From the NCBI GenBank assembly GCA_964470555.1, contig CAYYDG010000038.1:9732-73731 (forward strand): a stretch of 64,000 nt of DNA. Direction: 5' to 3'. Positions 17,601 through 26,742 of this stretch are shown piece by piece (positions within the stretch are counted from its first letter, which is position 1; each line of letters opens with the position of its first letter). Origin of the DNA: RBC074 sp964470555. GTDB lineage: Bacteria > Acidobacteriota > Blastocatellia > RBC074. A program made the position numbers and the translations under genes. The notes beneath the pieces are model-generated. The model was given only the letters and a program-made list of their open reading frames with translations, searched no databases and was not told the DNA's origin.

Positions 17601-19879
17601 TCGCCGCCCGGCGAACGGATTGGAACTTTTTGCTGATCGGCCAATCGCTGGACGACAGCCTGAAACAGCATTCGCTGCTGACGCGCGCCAACGTCAAATG
17701 GGTAGGACCGCGCGCTTACGCTTCCTTGCCGGATTATTTGCAGAGCTTCGACGTGGCGTTGATTCCGTTCGCCATCAACGACATCACCTTGGCGACTTCT
17801 CCGTTGAAGCTGTACGAATATCTGGCCGGAGGCAAGCCGGTGATTGCCACTCCCATGCCTGAATGCGAGATGTTCAAGGAAGTCTTCATCGCCCGCAATG
17901 CCACAGAGTTTGCGCGATTGCTGGACATCGCCGCCGAACGCGGACGCGACGAAACCTTTCGCCGACGTTTGCGCGAACTGGCGCAGGAAAATTCGTGGAC
18001 GGCGCGGGTTCGCGCCGTTGAACATCTTTTGGAAAAAGAACCGGCTTCGCCAATCGCCGGTCAAAACGACGACGCGGCAACTTCCGATGGCGTCGCCGCC
18101 ACGATTGCGGAACGCTTCAGCCAGTTTCGCACGGCAACCAACGAAGAATTCTTCGCGGCGCTGACGCGACATTTCGCGGGCATTCCGGACGATTCGTGTT
18201 TGCCGATGTATTTTGAATTCGCCATCACCAGCAACGAACGCGGTCGCCGCGTGGCCAATCTGTTGCGGCAACATACTGACCTTCGCGGCAAACGGTTTCT
18301 GGATGTGGGCTGCGCTTACGGCGGATTTCTGGTCGCCTTTGCCGAACAGGGAGCCGAGGTTGTCGGGTTGGATGTGGACAACAGCCTGCTGGAACTCGCG
18401 CGCCACAATTTGCGGGATCATCAACTTGTGGCTCCGCTGCGATTGCTGGACGCGACCAACGCGGAACAGTTGTCGCCGCTGCACGGTCGTTTCGACATCG
18501 TCACGTGCAACGATGTGATCGAACACGTCGAAGACCCGGAAGCCCTGGTCAGCAATATCAGTTCGTTGTTGGACGAAGGCGGGCTGGCGTATTTCGAAAT
18601 CCCGAACGCGCTGGCTCCGCTGCACGTGCTGAGCGACGGACATTACCAACTGTTCGGCATCACGTTGCTGGATTATTCAACGGCCAAAGAATACTTTGCG
18701 GCGCTTCAGCCCGGCGTGGAATACGGAGTTCGCCATTACCTGACGCTGGAAGCGTATCGCCAACTGTTTGCCGAACACGGACTGAACTTCACTTTGATGG
18801 AAGAAAGCTTTGAAGGCGTTTCGCTGGAAACGGTGTTGCGGGAGGCGGTGGAATTGCGTCAAGCCGCGGCGGGCAAATTAAAAGACCTGCCAACGGATTG
18901 GCGCGAACGAATCAACGAGGCTTTGACGGCATATCTGGAGACACTGGAATCAACTCCGCAGGAAACCGAAGAACAAAGCAAAACGTTTTTGGCTCGTTAC
19001 GCGCCGAGCTTTTGGCGAATCATCGTACAGAAAAAATCGCCCGCTCCTGCGGTCGAAGCGGTGGCGCAACACGACGAACGGTTTCACGGGTATTTGTATC
19101 ACCAGGGACGTTGCAACGTGTGCGGGCAGCAAACTTCGTTTTTTTACACTGCTCCTGCGCTCTACAGGGAGGAGTTGTCGTGCGGAAACTGCCTGACTTC
19201 CAGCCGGTATCGTTCCATTGCTCGCGGAATTTTGCGCGCGGTCAAGGAATTGACCGGCATCGCCGCCAACAGCCTGGCCGAATTGATCGAAGTGGAAACC
19301 GACCAGCGGTTGAAAATTTACGACACGCAACCAGCGTTTTACGTTCGCACGCATGCTTATCCGATTCCAGACGTGCTGGCGCGCTGCCCCTGGATCGAAG
19401 TTCATTCGTCGTTGTATCGCCCACAGCAACCGTTCGGTGAAACGCTCGGCGAAAACCTGACTAATCAAAATCTGGAGGCTCTGACGTTTGCCGATGGCAG
19501 TTTCGACATTGTCGTCACCAGCGATGTGATGGAACACATTCGGCTGGATTTTCCGGCGCACCGTGAAATAAGGCGCGTGCTGCGCCGAGGCGGCGTGTAC
19601 CTGTTCACGGTTCCGCATTTCCGCGACCGGTTTGAAACCTATTACCGCGTAGCCGTGACCGATCCCAACAATCCCGCCAAAGACGTATTCCTGACTGAAA
19701 AAGAATTTCACGGCGACGTGAATTCGCCCGACGGCACGGCGCTCAGTTACCGCTCTTACGGAACCGATCTGGATGAAATGCTGAAAGAAATTGGCTTGAG
19801 CGTGGAATACAGCAAGGAGGATTTTCCCGAAACGGGAATTCTGAACACCGAACTGTTTTATTGCCGGCGGCTGAGATGA
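14663..19879 (+). CDS. giant multi-domain glycosyltransferase-methyltransferase fusion
   Basis: 1738 residues, ATG behind CGGAG. Modules in order: a polar N-terminus with a short coiled coil (to about 110); a GT-B (family 1/4-like) glycosyltransferase about 145-500, starting with WGFRFQRPQQLMSQFA; a GT-A family 2 enzyme about 503-765 (ASIIIVTFNNLELNRLCLEK, VVDNDSTDGT, and the metal-binding LLNNDT); a second GT-B module about 770-1115 (NLFQRPHHLAQTFA); a class I SAM methyltransferase about 1200-1350 (FLDVGCAYGGFLVAFAEQGA); and a C-terminal module with CNVCGQQ and CGNC (about 1480-1510) and a methyltransferase-like ending (SFDIVVTSDVMEHI). Such fusions build and modify surface glycans. No membrane segment is seen, so it should act on the cytoplasmic face. 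Confidence 0.85.
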   Translation: MSGSKQTTKEAIQLEKPEQPQSLNGYHPSGNSSPPKPDPAQQSTLAQLIRKERDLQKLAHLLAARDAELARIKSSRSWKLLGRYWQFKHDYVLPVLRFFGLASPAGSEQSQASDQGLLFSPSVETTLALEKNIHPGVVSRANACDVICFPIIEWGFRFQRPQQLMSQFAAAGHRVFYLSHKFCPLGASHEIEERAKNIYEVSLYGNDLNVYRDALDAEGLDKLFFSLDALRRDRAFGATVAIVHLPFWLPLAERARAEFGWPIVYDCMDHHAGFSTNAEEMLAQEQQLFASADLVTVSSAALADEAMKKQARPLLLRNACDFDHFAAAGRTKNLRPVIGYYGAIADWFDSDLVADLAKRRPDWDFVLVGSTDLADVSRLIRLPNVTLTGEQPYAGLPRWLTRFDATIIPFKRMPLTEATNPVKAYEILAAGKPLVSVPLPEVAALGSLVRLAETAEEFERQLEAALKEDSPEAIKNRREFAKANTWEQRFNTLAPAVAETFPRASIIIVTFNNLELNRLCLEKLYEQTEWPNYEVIVVDNDSTDGTREFLQEAESAYQNLRVVLNDANLGFAAANNIGLKMATGEFLVLLNNDTVVTRGWLSALLRHLIANPDIGLVGPVTNAIANEARIEVAYQQIEDMPNWAAGYVRDHDCETFSIPMLAMFCVAMRRDVFERTGLLDEQFGVGMFEDDDYCRRVTELGFKLVCARDSFIHHWQRASFKLLGEDEYLRIYRENQSKFEEKWRHANTEAQAEKHREQLREIIARIHQSRGVVIFLASIGWRVNLFQRPHHLAQTFARQGYVAIFDSRGSQDGVNGFEEIEHNLFLFDGAERLLHEIPEPLLWTLPYNFDRADNFPDVSRRVYDWIDDLAVFPYEREFLERNHQRALREAALIASVAAPLHRQALQHRPDAIYLPNGVEYEFFAEPELNRPRPQSGARQLSSALPQDDADFMALLDEGKPIAGYYGALASWFDYDLLDEVAARRTDWNFLLIGQSLDDSLKQHSLLTRANVKWVGPRAYASLPDYLQSFDVALIPFAINDITLATSPLKLYEYLAGGKPVIATPMPECEMFKEVFIARNATEFARLLDIAAERGRDETFRRRLRELAQENSWTARVRAVEHLLEKEPASPIAGQNDDAATSDGVAATIAERFSQFRTATNEEFFAALTRHFAGIPDDSCLPMYFEFAITSNERGRRVANLLRQHTDLRGKRFLDVGCAYGGFLVAFAEQGAEVVGLDVDNSLLELARHNLRDHQLVAPLRLLDATNAEQLSPLHGRFDIVTCNDVIEHVEDPEALVSNISSLLDEGGLAYFEIPNALAPLHVLSDGHYQLFGITLLDYSTAKEYFAALQPGVEYGVRHYLTLEAYRQLFAEHGLNFTLMEESFEGVSLETVLREAVELRQAAAGKLKDLPTDWRERINEALTAYLETLESTPQETEEQSKTFLARYAPSFWRIIVQKKSPAPAVEAVAQHDERFHGYLYHQGRCNVCGQQTSFFYTAPALYREELSCGNCLTSSRYRSIARGILRAVKELTGIAANSLAELIEVETDQRLKIYDTQPAFYVRTHAYPIPDVLARCPWIEVHSSLYRPQQPFGETLGENLTNQNLEALTFADGSFDIVVTSDVMEHIRLDFPAHREIRRVLRRGGVYLFTVPHFRDRFETYYRVAVTDPNNPAKDVFLTEKEFHGDVNSPDGTALSYRSYGTDLDEMLKEIGLSVEYSKEDFPETGILNTELFYCRRLR

Positions 19880-19923
19880 ATTTTGGAGCGCTGCGATTTT
19901 TCACAACGCTCCAAAAACAAACT

Positions 19924-22119
19924 TCACTTCACGCTGACCTGCGCGCTGCCGACATTGGAATTCGCGTCGAAAACTCGAAACGCGATGACGTGCGGACGCG
20001 CATTGGGCAAAGCCACCTTCACCAAAAAGTCTTCGCGTTTGGAATCGGCAATGCCGTCCACCGGAAAGACCGATTTCCAAGGCCCGCCATCGAGCTGATA
20101 TTCAGCGCGTTTCAGAATCGAAGTCGCATCGCTGGCGCGAAACATCACTTCGGCGTTGCCGCCGGAAACGCGCGGCGCATCGGCAGTAACAGACGGAGGC
20201 GTGTTGTCCACTTCCACCGATTCGGTTTCCTGTTCGTCGGTCAAGACCAGATTGGCCGGATTGGATGGCGCGTCGGTGGCCACGACTTTGAACACGTATC
20301 GGCCATCAGGCAAAGCGTTCGGCTCCACTGTGAAATACGTTTCCTTGAAGTTGGTTTTCAGCGGGTAAAACTCCGATGAGTTGGCGGCGCGATAAAACAC
20401 GGAGTATTCAATCGAATCACCATTGCGATCTTCGGCCTGCCATTGAATCGAAATAGCTCCGCGTTGCGGAACTCTGCGCGGAGGAATGGTGATTTGCTGA
20501 GCGCCTTCACCGCCAGCCGCATCGCCTCCGCCGCCATCCATAATCGGCTGGGGCAACGGAACCAGCGCAATTCCCGGCGACAGGAAATTCAACGACGTGA
20601 TTTTCGGCGCGACGTTGCGCGGCAGATACGACACAGTGACTTCGCGCAATCGTGGGGTGGGCGAATTGGCCGCGCCGCGTTTCAGCGTCGCGCGCCACTG
20701 AATAAATCGCGCCGCAGGGCTTTTGATCGCGTCGCCTTCGGAATTGGTCACTGCCGCCGACCAATCGCTCCAGGTCGAATCCGGCGTGGCGGTGTTGCCA
20801 CTGCGCGTTTGCAATTCGATTGCGCCTTCACCGATCCACGAAATGCGTCCCCACGCGGCGGTCGTCGCGGCTTCGCGGACTGTGGAAGTATACGTTCCCG
20901 TCGCTGCCGTCGCGTTCCCGAGTTTGAAAAGTTTGCCCAGATTCGACGCGGCGACATAAGTTTGATTTCCGGCGCGAACAAAACGTGACGTTTGCGCTTC
21001 GGACGTTTGCGCCAGCAAACCTGGTTTCTGCCCTGCAATAACGCTGTAAATTCGCCCTTTCTGGCCGGTTCCGATCAAGGCTTGTCCGTTGGCATCGAGT
21101 GTGACGGCAAATGCCGCAGCGTCTTTGGATTCCCAGATCGTGTCGGCTGCGCCATTGGCGTCCACACGATACAACGCGCTTTTGGCAGAACCGCCGCTGC
21201 CGCTACCAGAAGCCGACGAGGCCGACGAACTGCTGGCGGACGCGGGCGAATCAATCGTTTGAATATCGCTGATGACAATGGTTACCCCGCCACCGTCGTC
21301 AATCGGTTGCGAAGCTGACGACGAAGACGGCGAAGCCGCGTTGGCTGCTCCGCTGCCGGCGGATTCGGCCATCGCCAACGCATAAATTTCTCCGTTGCGG
21401 CCAATGGCCAAATCGCGTATTTCGCGTTGCGCCGAATCGAACAGCGTGAAGGCTTTGCCGTCGGCGGAAATTCTCAGCACCATTCCGCCCGGATCGGTTC
21501 CGGCGATGATGTTGCCAGCGCCATCCACTTTCAACGCGGTGATGTTGGTTTGCGTCGTGTTGACCAGCGGAGCGCCTGTGCCGTCGGCATTGACCCGAAA
21601 GATGATTCCCTTGTCGCCCGTGCCGACCAGCAAACGGCCCTGCGCGTCGAAAGCCAGCGACCAGATGTATTTGGTCTTCGGTTCGAAGAAGACTTTGGCT
21701 TCGCCGCTGGGAGTGATGCGATACACCTTTCCATCCGGCGAAGTCCCCGCGTACACATTCCCTGCCGCGTCCACTGCCAACGCCATCACGTCCAGCTCGG
21801 AGGTTTTGTACAACAACGAACCTTTGCCCGCAGCGTCCACTTTGAACACGCGGCCTTCGTGCCCTGTGCCCAGATACACGTTGCCGGAATTGTCCGCCGC
21901 CGCCGACCAGATGTAGGCCTGTTTGGTGTCGAACACTTCCGCCAACGCCGGAGCCAGCGTGATCGCGCCGTTGTCGGCAATGGAAACTCCAACGGCGTCG
22001 CCTTTTTCGACTTCGGCACGCGTGTTCACACGCCAGAACACCGGGCCGCTGGCTGATGCTGTAAACATGAATGTTGAAATGACGGAAAGAGAAAGAAGAG
22101 CAAAAAGAGTTTTTCGCAT
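19924..22119 (-). CDS. secreted beta-propeller protein with Ig-like C-terminal region
   Basis: 731 residues from the ATG at 22117-22119, chosen because the signal peptide starts here (KTLFALLSLSVISTFMF, ending ASA); 22 extra codons upstream fall in repeat-rich DNA. Residues 60-300 hold propeller repeats of the form AVDAAGNVYAGTSPDGKVYR, each blade about 40 residues, similar to two-component-regulator or PQQ-like propellers. A serine/glycine linker follows near residues 290-320. Later parts carry PKITSLNFLSPG and a fibronectin/Ig-like domain (SIQWQAEDRNGDSIEYSVFY). It is probably a periplasmic or surface protein. Enzymatic activity is not evident. Confidence 0.7.
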   Translation of the reverse strand: MRKTLFALLSLSVISTFMFTASASGPVFWRVNTRAEVEKGDAVGVSIADNGAITLAPALAEVFDTKQAYIWSAAADNSGNVYLGTGHEGRVFKVDAAGKGSLLYKTSELDVMALAVDAAGNVYAGTSPDGKVYRITPSGEAKVFFEPKTKYIWSLAFDAQGRLLVGTGDKGIIFRVNADGTGAPLVNTTQTNITALKVDGAGNIIAGTDPGGMVLRISADGKAFTLFDSAQREIRDLAIGRNGEIYALAMAESAGSGAANAASPSSSSASQPIDDGGGVTIVISDIQTIDSPASASSSSASSASGSGSGGSAKSALYRVDANGAADTIWESKDAAAFAVTLDANGQALIGTGQKGRIYSVIAGQKPGLLAQTSEAQTSRFVRAGNQTYVAASNLGKLFKLGNATAATGTYTSTVREAATTAAWGRISWIGEGAIELQTRSGNTATPDSTWSDWSAAVTNSEGDAIKSPAARFIQWRATLKRGAANSPTPRLREVTVSYLPRNVAPKITSLNFLSPGIALVPLPQPIMDGGGGDAAGGEGAQQITIPPRRVPQRGAISIQWQAEDRNGDSIEYSVFYRAANSSEFYPLKTNFKETYFTVEPNALPDGRYVFKVVATDAPSNPANLVLTDEQETESVEVDNTPPSVTADAPRVSGGNAEVMFRASDATSILKRAEYQLDGGPWKSVFPVDGIADSKREDFLVKVALPNARPHVIAFRVFDANSNVGSAQVSVK

Positions 22120-22159
22120 TCTGGTTTGAGTCCTGAGTTGAATTAACCTGAGCTGTTTA

Positions 22160-22245
22160 TCAAACGCAAAGGCGCGAAGCAGCAAAGGCGCAAAGCCAAT
22201 TTTCGGTTCTTTGCGCCCTCTACGCCTTTGCGCCTTTTCGTTAAA
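22160..22245. repeat. palindromic GGCGCAAAG-type intergenic repeat
   Basis: Copies of GGCGCAAAG/CTTTGCGCC face each other in the spacer between two minus-strand genes (AAGGCGCAAAG near 22187-22197, CTTTGCGCC at 22209-22217 and again near 22229-22237). They can fold into a long imperfect hairpin that would end or protect the upstream mRNA. A related fragment appears near 24240. Confidence 0.6.
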
Positions 22246-22257
22246 ATCTTTGCCAAC

Positions 22258-24132
22258 TTACCGATTGACGACGGTGAGCGTCAGCGTGCGCTGTCCCGAA
22301 ATGACAAATTCCGCCGGAGGCAGTTCTTTTTCAAAGAAAGTCGAGGAACCGGTTTTGACGTAGCCTCCAGAGGTGCGATCCGAACCCAACGTGGCCAGCA
22401 CCGAAGGCGGCAGGTTGGGCAGTTCTTCGTTGTTGATGATTGCGCCATCTTCGCTGCGCGTCAGTTTGACGTACAACCGGTCGGCTTTGCGAATCTTGTT
22501 CAATTCGCGGACGAGCTGCCCCAGCGATTTCGGCGAAATGCCCGTGCGGGGTTCCATCGCCTGAATCGAAGCTCCGTCACCGACAACGATCTGCAATTCT
22601 CCAAGCGGCGCATCCGCCGGAATTTCCAGCGGTATGCGTTCGATGTATTCGCCGCCGCTGTCCGTCCGGGCAAAGGCCTGAATTTCGATTTTTTCGCCGG
22701 GACGAACTTCCGTGCGATTGATCCACAACCGGTCGAGCCGGCCTGTGTTGCGCGTGTCGTAAGAGGTAATGTCGAAGGTGATTTTTTCCAACCGCATATC
22801 GCTGAATCCGCTGTTGAAGAGCGTGCTGATCGGTTTGGACACGGCAAACGCTGCGGCCAGCGGCGAATTCATCGAAACCGACAAGCGGTTTTCAAAATTC
22901 ACATCCGACTGTCCCGCCAGTTTCAGGTTGCCGCGAATTTGCAGAGTCGAATCGCCGATGGCGCGTTCGGTCGAAGTAATCGTCGAAAGCACCGTCATCT
23001 GCATCAGAATCGGCGTCAGAAAGCGGTCTGAAACGACATCGAAATTGTATGTTTGCCGGTTGCCCAGACTGGTTTCCAGATTGATCGTCACCGGAATCAT
23101 TTTCGGCGTTTTGCCGAGTTCTCCATAAATGCCGGTCGAACGGTCGCCGCTGATCGTGCCCACCATTTCGGTCGGAAAGCTGAGCTTGAAGGAAGTCGCC
23201 TGGCTGGACATGACCGTCACCACTTCGCCTTCGTGCATGGGAAATTCCGAAACGCCCAGGCTCAGAAACGGATGGCCGAATGCGTAAATCCGGTCGCCGT
23301 CGCGGTAAGTCACGGTTCCCGCCGCCGACAGCGAATAATCGCCGCGCACCAGCGGCACAATGATGTTCGATCCGGGTTTCAGCGTTTCGGCGTTGGCTTT
23401 TTTCAACTGGCCTATTTGAGCCGCGCCGGAAACTCCTGCCACAGGCGTGAATCCCCACGATTGAAACAGCGGCGCAAACCGCGCGACGACTTCGGGCGCA
23501 ACGCCCGTGATCGAAAGCGGCGTGGCAATCGGCATCAATACCTGCGCGTTGCCCGGAGCGGCGACGCTCTGCACCGCAACGTTGGATTTGCCGCTCAGGC
23601 TTTCGACGAATTCCTTGTATTCGCGCGAATCGGCGTTGAAGGAAATTTCGGAAAACGACACCGAACGAGGTTGGTCAGTTTTCTTTTCAGTTTGCTTTTG
23701 CTCGAAAACGGCGAGCATTTCCTTGATCGGTGTGATTCCGGCAATCGGGTCTTTGGCGAATTGATAACCGAATGCGACCGCGCCCAGCAGCTTGCCGTCA
23801 ATGTACACTGGCGAACCGCTCATGCCCTGAAAGACGCCAGTGTGATTCAATTCCTCGCCCAGCAATTTCGACAGCACAGCGTTTTGGCCTGGATTAGGAA
23901 AGCCGGTCAACACGCCCAGAATTTCCAACTCGAATTTTTTCGGCTCGCTGCCGCTGAAAACGGTATACCCAATCGCACGCATGCCGGGTTTGACCTGTTC
24001 GACCGGGAAAAACTGAGCATTAGTGTTCGGCTTGGGTTGTTGGCCTAACACCGTCAACGACATACCCAAACTGACCGTCAACATCATCGCAATCGCCAGT
24101 TGACTGATCGAACATTTCACCAATCGCGTCAT
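22258..24132 (-). CDS. secreted SpoIVB/S55-peptidase-domain protein
   Basis: 624 residues, ATG with GAGGT upstream. A signal peptide (about residues 1-30, ending TVLGQ) precedes FFPVEQVKPGMRAIGYTVFSG, the characteristic start of the S55 domain. The serine nucleophile motif is present as GMSGSPVYIDGKLLGAV, and a second domain half continues with RIYAFGHPFLSLG. In Bacillus SpoIVB is the signalling protease of sporulation; in Acidobacteriota the domain is common in secreted proteins of unknown role. The C-terminal third is a beta-rich part with extended strands (PGEKIEIQAFARTDSGG). The downstream gene on this strand is the secreted propeller. Confidence 0.8.
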   Translation of the reverse strand: MTRLVKCSISQLAIAMMLTVSLGMSLTVLGQQPKPNTNAQFFPVEQVKPGMRAIGYTVFSGSEPKKFELEILGVLTGFPNPGQNAVLSKLLGEELNHTGVFQGMSGSPVYIDGKLLGAVAFGYQFAKDPIAGITPIKEMLAVFEQKQTEKKTDQPRSVSFSEISFNADSREYKEFVESLSGKSNVAVQSVAAPGNAQVLMPIATPLSITGVAPEVVARFAPLFQSWGFTPVAGVSGAAQIGQLKKANAETLKPGSNIIVPLVRGDYSLSAAGTVTYRDGDRIYAFGHPFLSLGVSEFPMHEGEVVTVMSSQATSFKLSFPTEMVGTISGDRSTGIYGELGKTPKMIPVTINLETSLGNRQTYNFDVVSDRFLTPILMQMTVLSTITSTERAIGDSTLQIRGNLKLAGQSDVNFENRLSVSMNSPLAAAFAVSKPISTLFNSGFSDMRLEKITFDITSYDTRNTGRLDRLWINRTEVRPGEKIEIQAFARTDSGGEYIERIPLEIPADAPLGELQIVVGDGASIQAMEPRTGISPKSLGQLVRELNKIRKADRLYVKLTRSEDGAIINNEELPNLPPSVLATLGSDRTSGGYVKTGSSTFFEKELPPAEFVISGQRTLTLTVVNR

Positions 24133-24266
24133 AAGCTGTTACCTCACTTGCCTGAGAATCTTTACCTGCCCAATTTCAGGGCGCGGGCAATATAACACAG
24201 GCAATTGCAGGTTGCTGTCCACTGGCTCGTCCGTCGTCAAAGGCGCAAATTTTTCTCCTGAAACTC

Positions 24267-24313
24267 AAAAAGTCCGTGGAAGATTGCTGGTAGCAATCTT
24301 CCACGGACTTTTT
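24267..24313. terminator. perfect 22-bp terminator hairpin
   Basis: Bases 24267-24288 (AAAAAGTCCGTGGAAGATTG and two more) pair perfectly with 24292-24313 around a 3-base loop, GGT. A- and T-runs flank it on both sides, so it can work in either direction. It ends the minus-strand gene at 24401 and isolates the S55-domain gene. The rest of the 268-base spacer 24133-24400 has only a TATATT-like box near 24187. Confidence 0.85.
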
Positions 24314-24400
24314 TTGATGATTAGTCAGGCTGCGGCAAATGCCGACGAGACGTCGCCGCAGCCTGGACTTTTTGGCTGAGGATACCCAGCTTGAGAGACG

Positions 24401-25189
24401 CTACTTGCTCGCCGCCGTTGCGGGCACAGGCGTAATGCTCAGTTCCGGGACGAAGCGATAAACCCCGAACTCAACGTTTGACACGACGCCGACCGGAGCA
24501 TTGCCTTGCAGCTTCAGATCGGCAATCGCCTTGTTGTAAACCTGAACGAACTTCCCTATCTCGTCGAAGTTGTCGAAAAAAACAGAAACGTGAACTGTAT
24601 TCGGATTGCCGCCCAGGGCTTGTACGAAGGTAGCCACTCCCCTGGAATTGGTTTTGGCGTTGGCGACCAGCGCGTTTTCCTTGAGCCATTTCATGAACTC
24701 CGGTACGCGCCCCGGCGTGACGGTGTTGATGACGCCGACACCGAGCTTCACCTCGCCTTTTGGCTGGACGCTCAAATCAGGAACCGTCGTAGCCAGAAAG
24801 GTGCGCGCACTGACGACCAACTGGCTGCGTTTGGCGATCAGGGCACGAGCGCCGGCTTCGCCCAGCGCTCTGGTCAAAAAGCTGGGATCATCCAACTCCT
24901 TCAGGTTCGTAAGCGGACGGAACGTCCAGATTTCGCCGGCTTCGCCCAGAGTTTGCACAACCCAGGTGTGCCATTCCTTGCCTCCGGCTTTTTTGAAGGC
25001 CGGAAGCGTCTCGTTTTTCAACAGTTCCCGGTACTGATCCATCATTCCGGGTTTGACCTTCACTGCCGACACCAGATAGGTCTGCGGCGCAGGCTGGTTT
25101 TGCGCCATACAGAACGGGGTGATTGCCACAGCGAACAGCAAAGCGCTGAACGCCAACAAAAGTTTGGTGATCGAACGATGTCTTTGCAT
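24401..25189 (-). CDS. secreted dimeric alpha/beta-barrel-like protein
   Basis: 262 residues, ATG with AAGGAG upstream. A signal peptide spans about residues 1-29 (LLLAFSALLFAVAITPFCMA). The mature part looks like two ferredoxin-like repeats: YLVSAVKVKPGMMDQYRELL, ending in a strand with EIWTFRPLTN, then a second LGVGVINTVTPGRVPEFMKW and VHVSVFFDNFDEIGKFVQV. This matches the ABM/NIPSNAP-like dimeric-barrel pattern. No catalytic residues are known for the group. The spacer to the coiled-coil gene upstream is 62 bases, so they may share a transcript that ends at the 22-bp hairpin. Confidence 0.6.
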   Translation of the reverse strand: MQRHRSITKLLLAFSALLFAVAITPFCMAQNQPAPQTYLVSAVKVKPGMMDQYRELLKNETLPAFKKAGGKEWHTWVVQTLGEAGEIWTFRPLTNLKELDDPSFLTRALGEAGARALIAKRSQLVVSARTFLATTVPDLSVQPKGEVKLGVGVINTVTPGRVPEFMKWLKENALVANAKTNSRGVATFVQALGGNPNTVHVSVFFDNFDEIGKFVQVYNKAIADLKLQGNAPVGVVSNVEFGVYRFVPELSITPVPATAASK

Positions 25190-25251
25190 TGTGATTCTCC
25201 TTGGTTGGCCGCAGGTCTGCGGCAGACAGCCCTGTGGTTGGGTTTCGAGGT

Positions 25252-26667
25252 TTATGGCCGATGATTTCCGGTCACAGTTGCGACGTGCAGATACGCCGCG
25301 CGGTAATGATCGTAAGCGTCTTTGTAGCCTTTGGCGTTGAAGTAAATATCGCCGGACGCCAAAGCGCTCTTGGCCTGTTCAACGGCTGCGGCGCTGGGCA
25401 TGCCGGATTTGGCGCACATCTCAATGACTTCAGCCACGACGCTGCGGACTTCTTCCAGATTGCCGCCCGACGATTGAGGCACCTGGAAGGAAGTGACGTT
25501 GTAACGGTCGCCTTCGACCAGAGCCTGCTCGATTTCCAGCCGGAAGGCGCGACGTTGAAACTCCATCAACTTCATCGCCAGATCGTCCACTTTTGCGCTG
25601 ACGATGTTGACGCTGGTATTGGTCGTATCCACCTTGTTGATGATGGTGTCCGACTTGTTGATGAGCGTGTCGGCTTTGCCATTGATGGTGTCAGCCTTGT
25701 TGTTGATCGTGTTGAGCGTGGTTTGCGCCGTGTTGAGTTGGGAAATGACGGTGACTGTATTTCCCTGAATGGTGTTGACAGTGTTTTGCACGGCGGTCAG
25801 GCGATTGTCCACCGCCAGAACATTGGTATTGACCCCATTGATTAAGTCGGTGAGGGTGTTGTGCGAAGCGGCCAACTGGTCTTTGAGCATCACCAGCAAT
25901 TCTTCCAGGTCAGGGCCGACGACCATTGCCATGTTGACGATCTGCGCTCCCCTGGGAGATGCCGGAATTGCTCCTTGCGCCGCCGAATGGAAGTTGCTGA
26001 CCATACCAACCGAAACCACCTGGCTTTTCACCGCACATTCAATTTGGAACCGGAGCGTGTACGTTTTGCCACGCACCAGCGTCGCCTGAATGGTTGCCGT
26101 TTTTCGATCCAGGACAGCGGAAAGCGGGTCCTGGAAGCTGGACAGATTGGCTCGGCCTTCAAGCGAAAAAATCTCTTCATACGCGATGGCCGCCCCCAGC
26201 GAATCATCAATCAATTGCAGCGAGACGGAAGCTTCTGCCGTACCTCCGCCAATCGAAGCCAGCGTAAACAGATACCCTCTCCAAATGGCATCTGCGCTGA
26301 TGACGACATCCACCGGGCGCGGAACCGATCCCGACAGCTTGAAGCGAGTATCAATGTACGCGGTGGCAGAACCGACCACGCCAGAACTCAACAGTGTCGC
26401 ATAAACTTCCGCGTTGGCCTCGACAGTCCGTGTTTGCGCGTTAAATCTGCTGTCTGCTTTGCTGACCTCCACTTCGCCGCCAATAATCGGAATCGTTCTT
26501 TTTTGAATCCCGGTATCGTCGTTTCCGCCCGATGCAAACCGTCCAAAAATGACCGAGTCTCCCGGTTTGACTTCCGGGACTTGGGCAAAGCCGCTGACGG
26601 CAAGTGACAGCCAGACAAACAAGGTGATTGCAATCATCAGGATTCTTGGGGAATTTTCCTCGTTCAT
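25252..26667 (-). CDS. secreted protein with beta-rich head and heptad coiled coil
   Basis: 471 residues, ATG with GGAG upstream. Signal peptide about residues 1-29 (ILMIAITLFVWLSLAVSGFA). Residues 30-250 are beta-rich. Residues about 255-370 form a long coiled coil whose centre is an almost exact seven-residue repeat (TINNKAD, TINGKAD, TLINKSD, TIINKVD), which would give a stiff parallel bundle. The C-terminal ~90 residues are helical and include a single TPR-like pair, GYKDAYDHYRAAYLHV. This is the shape of a trimeric or dimeric surface stalk, but no known family is recognised. It shares a transcript with the two-helix membrane protein 75 bases upstream. Confidence 0.65.
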   Translation of the reverse strand: MNEENSPRILMIAITLFVWLSLAVSGFAQVPEVKPGDSVIFGRFASGGNDDTGIQKRTIPIIGGEVEVSKADSRFNAQTRTVEANAEVYATLLSSGVVGSATAYIDTRFKLSGSVPRPVDVVISADAIWRGYLFTLASIGGGTAEASVSLQLIDDSLGAAIAYEEIFSLEGRANLSSFQDPLSAVLDRKTATIQATLVRGKTYTLRFQIECAVKSQVVSVGMVSNFHSAAQGAIPASPRGAQIVNMAMVVGPDLEELLVMLKDQLAASHNTLTDLINGVNTNVLAVDNRLTAVQNTVNTIQGNTVTVISQLNTAQTTLNTINNKADTINGKADTLINKSDTIINKVDTTNTSVNIVSAKVDDLAMKLMEFQRRAFRLEIEQALVEGDRYNVTSFQVPQSSGGNLEEVRSVVAEVIEMCAKSGMPSAAAVEQAKSALASGDIYFNAKGYKDAYDHYRAAYLHVATVTGNHRP

Positions 26668-26742
26668 GGTTCATCTCCAGTGTGTGTTAGGGGGAGAGTG
26701 ACACCTCCTCTCCACAGAGATTGGGAATAACGCGGATGCAAT

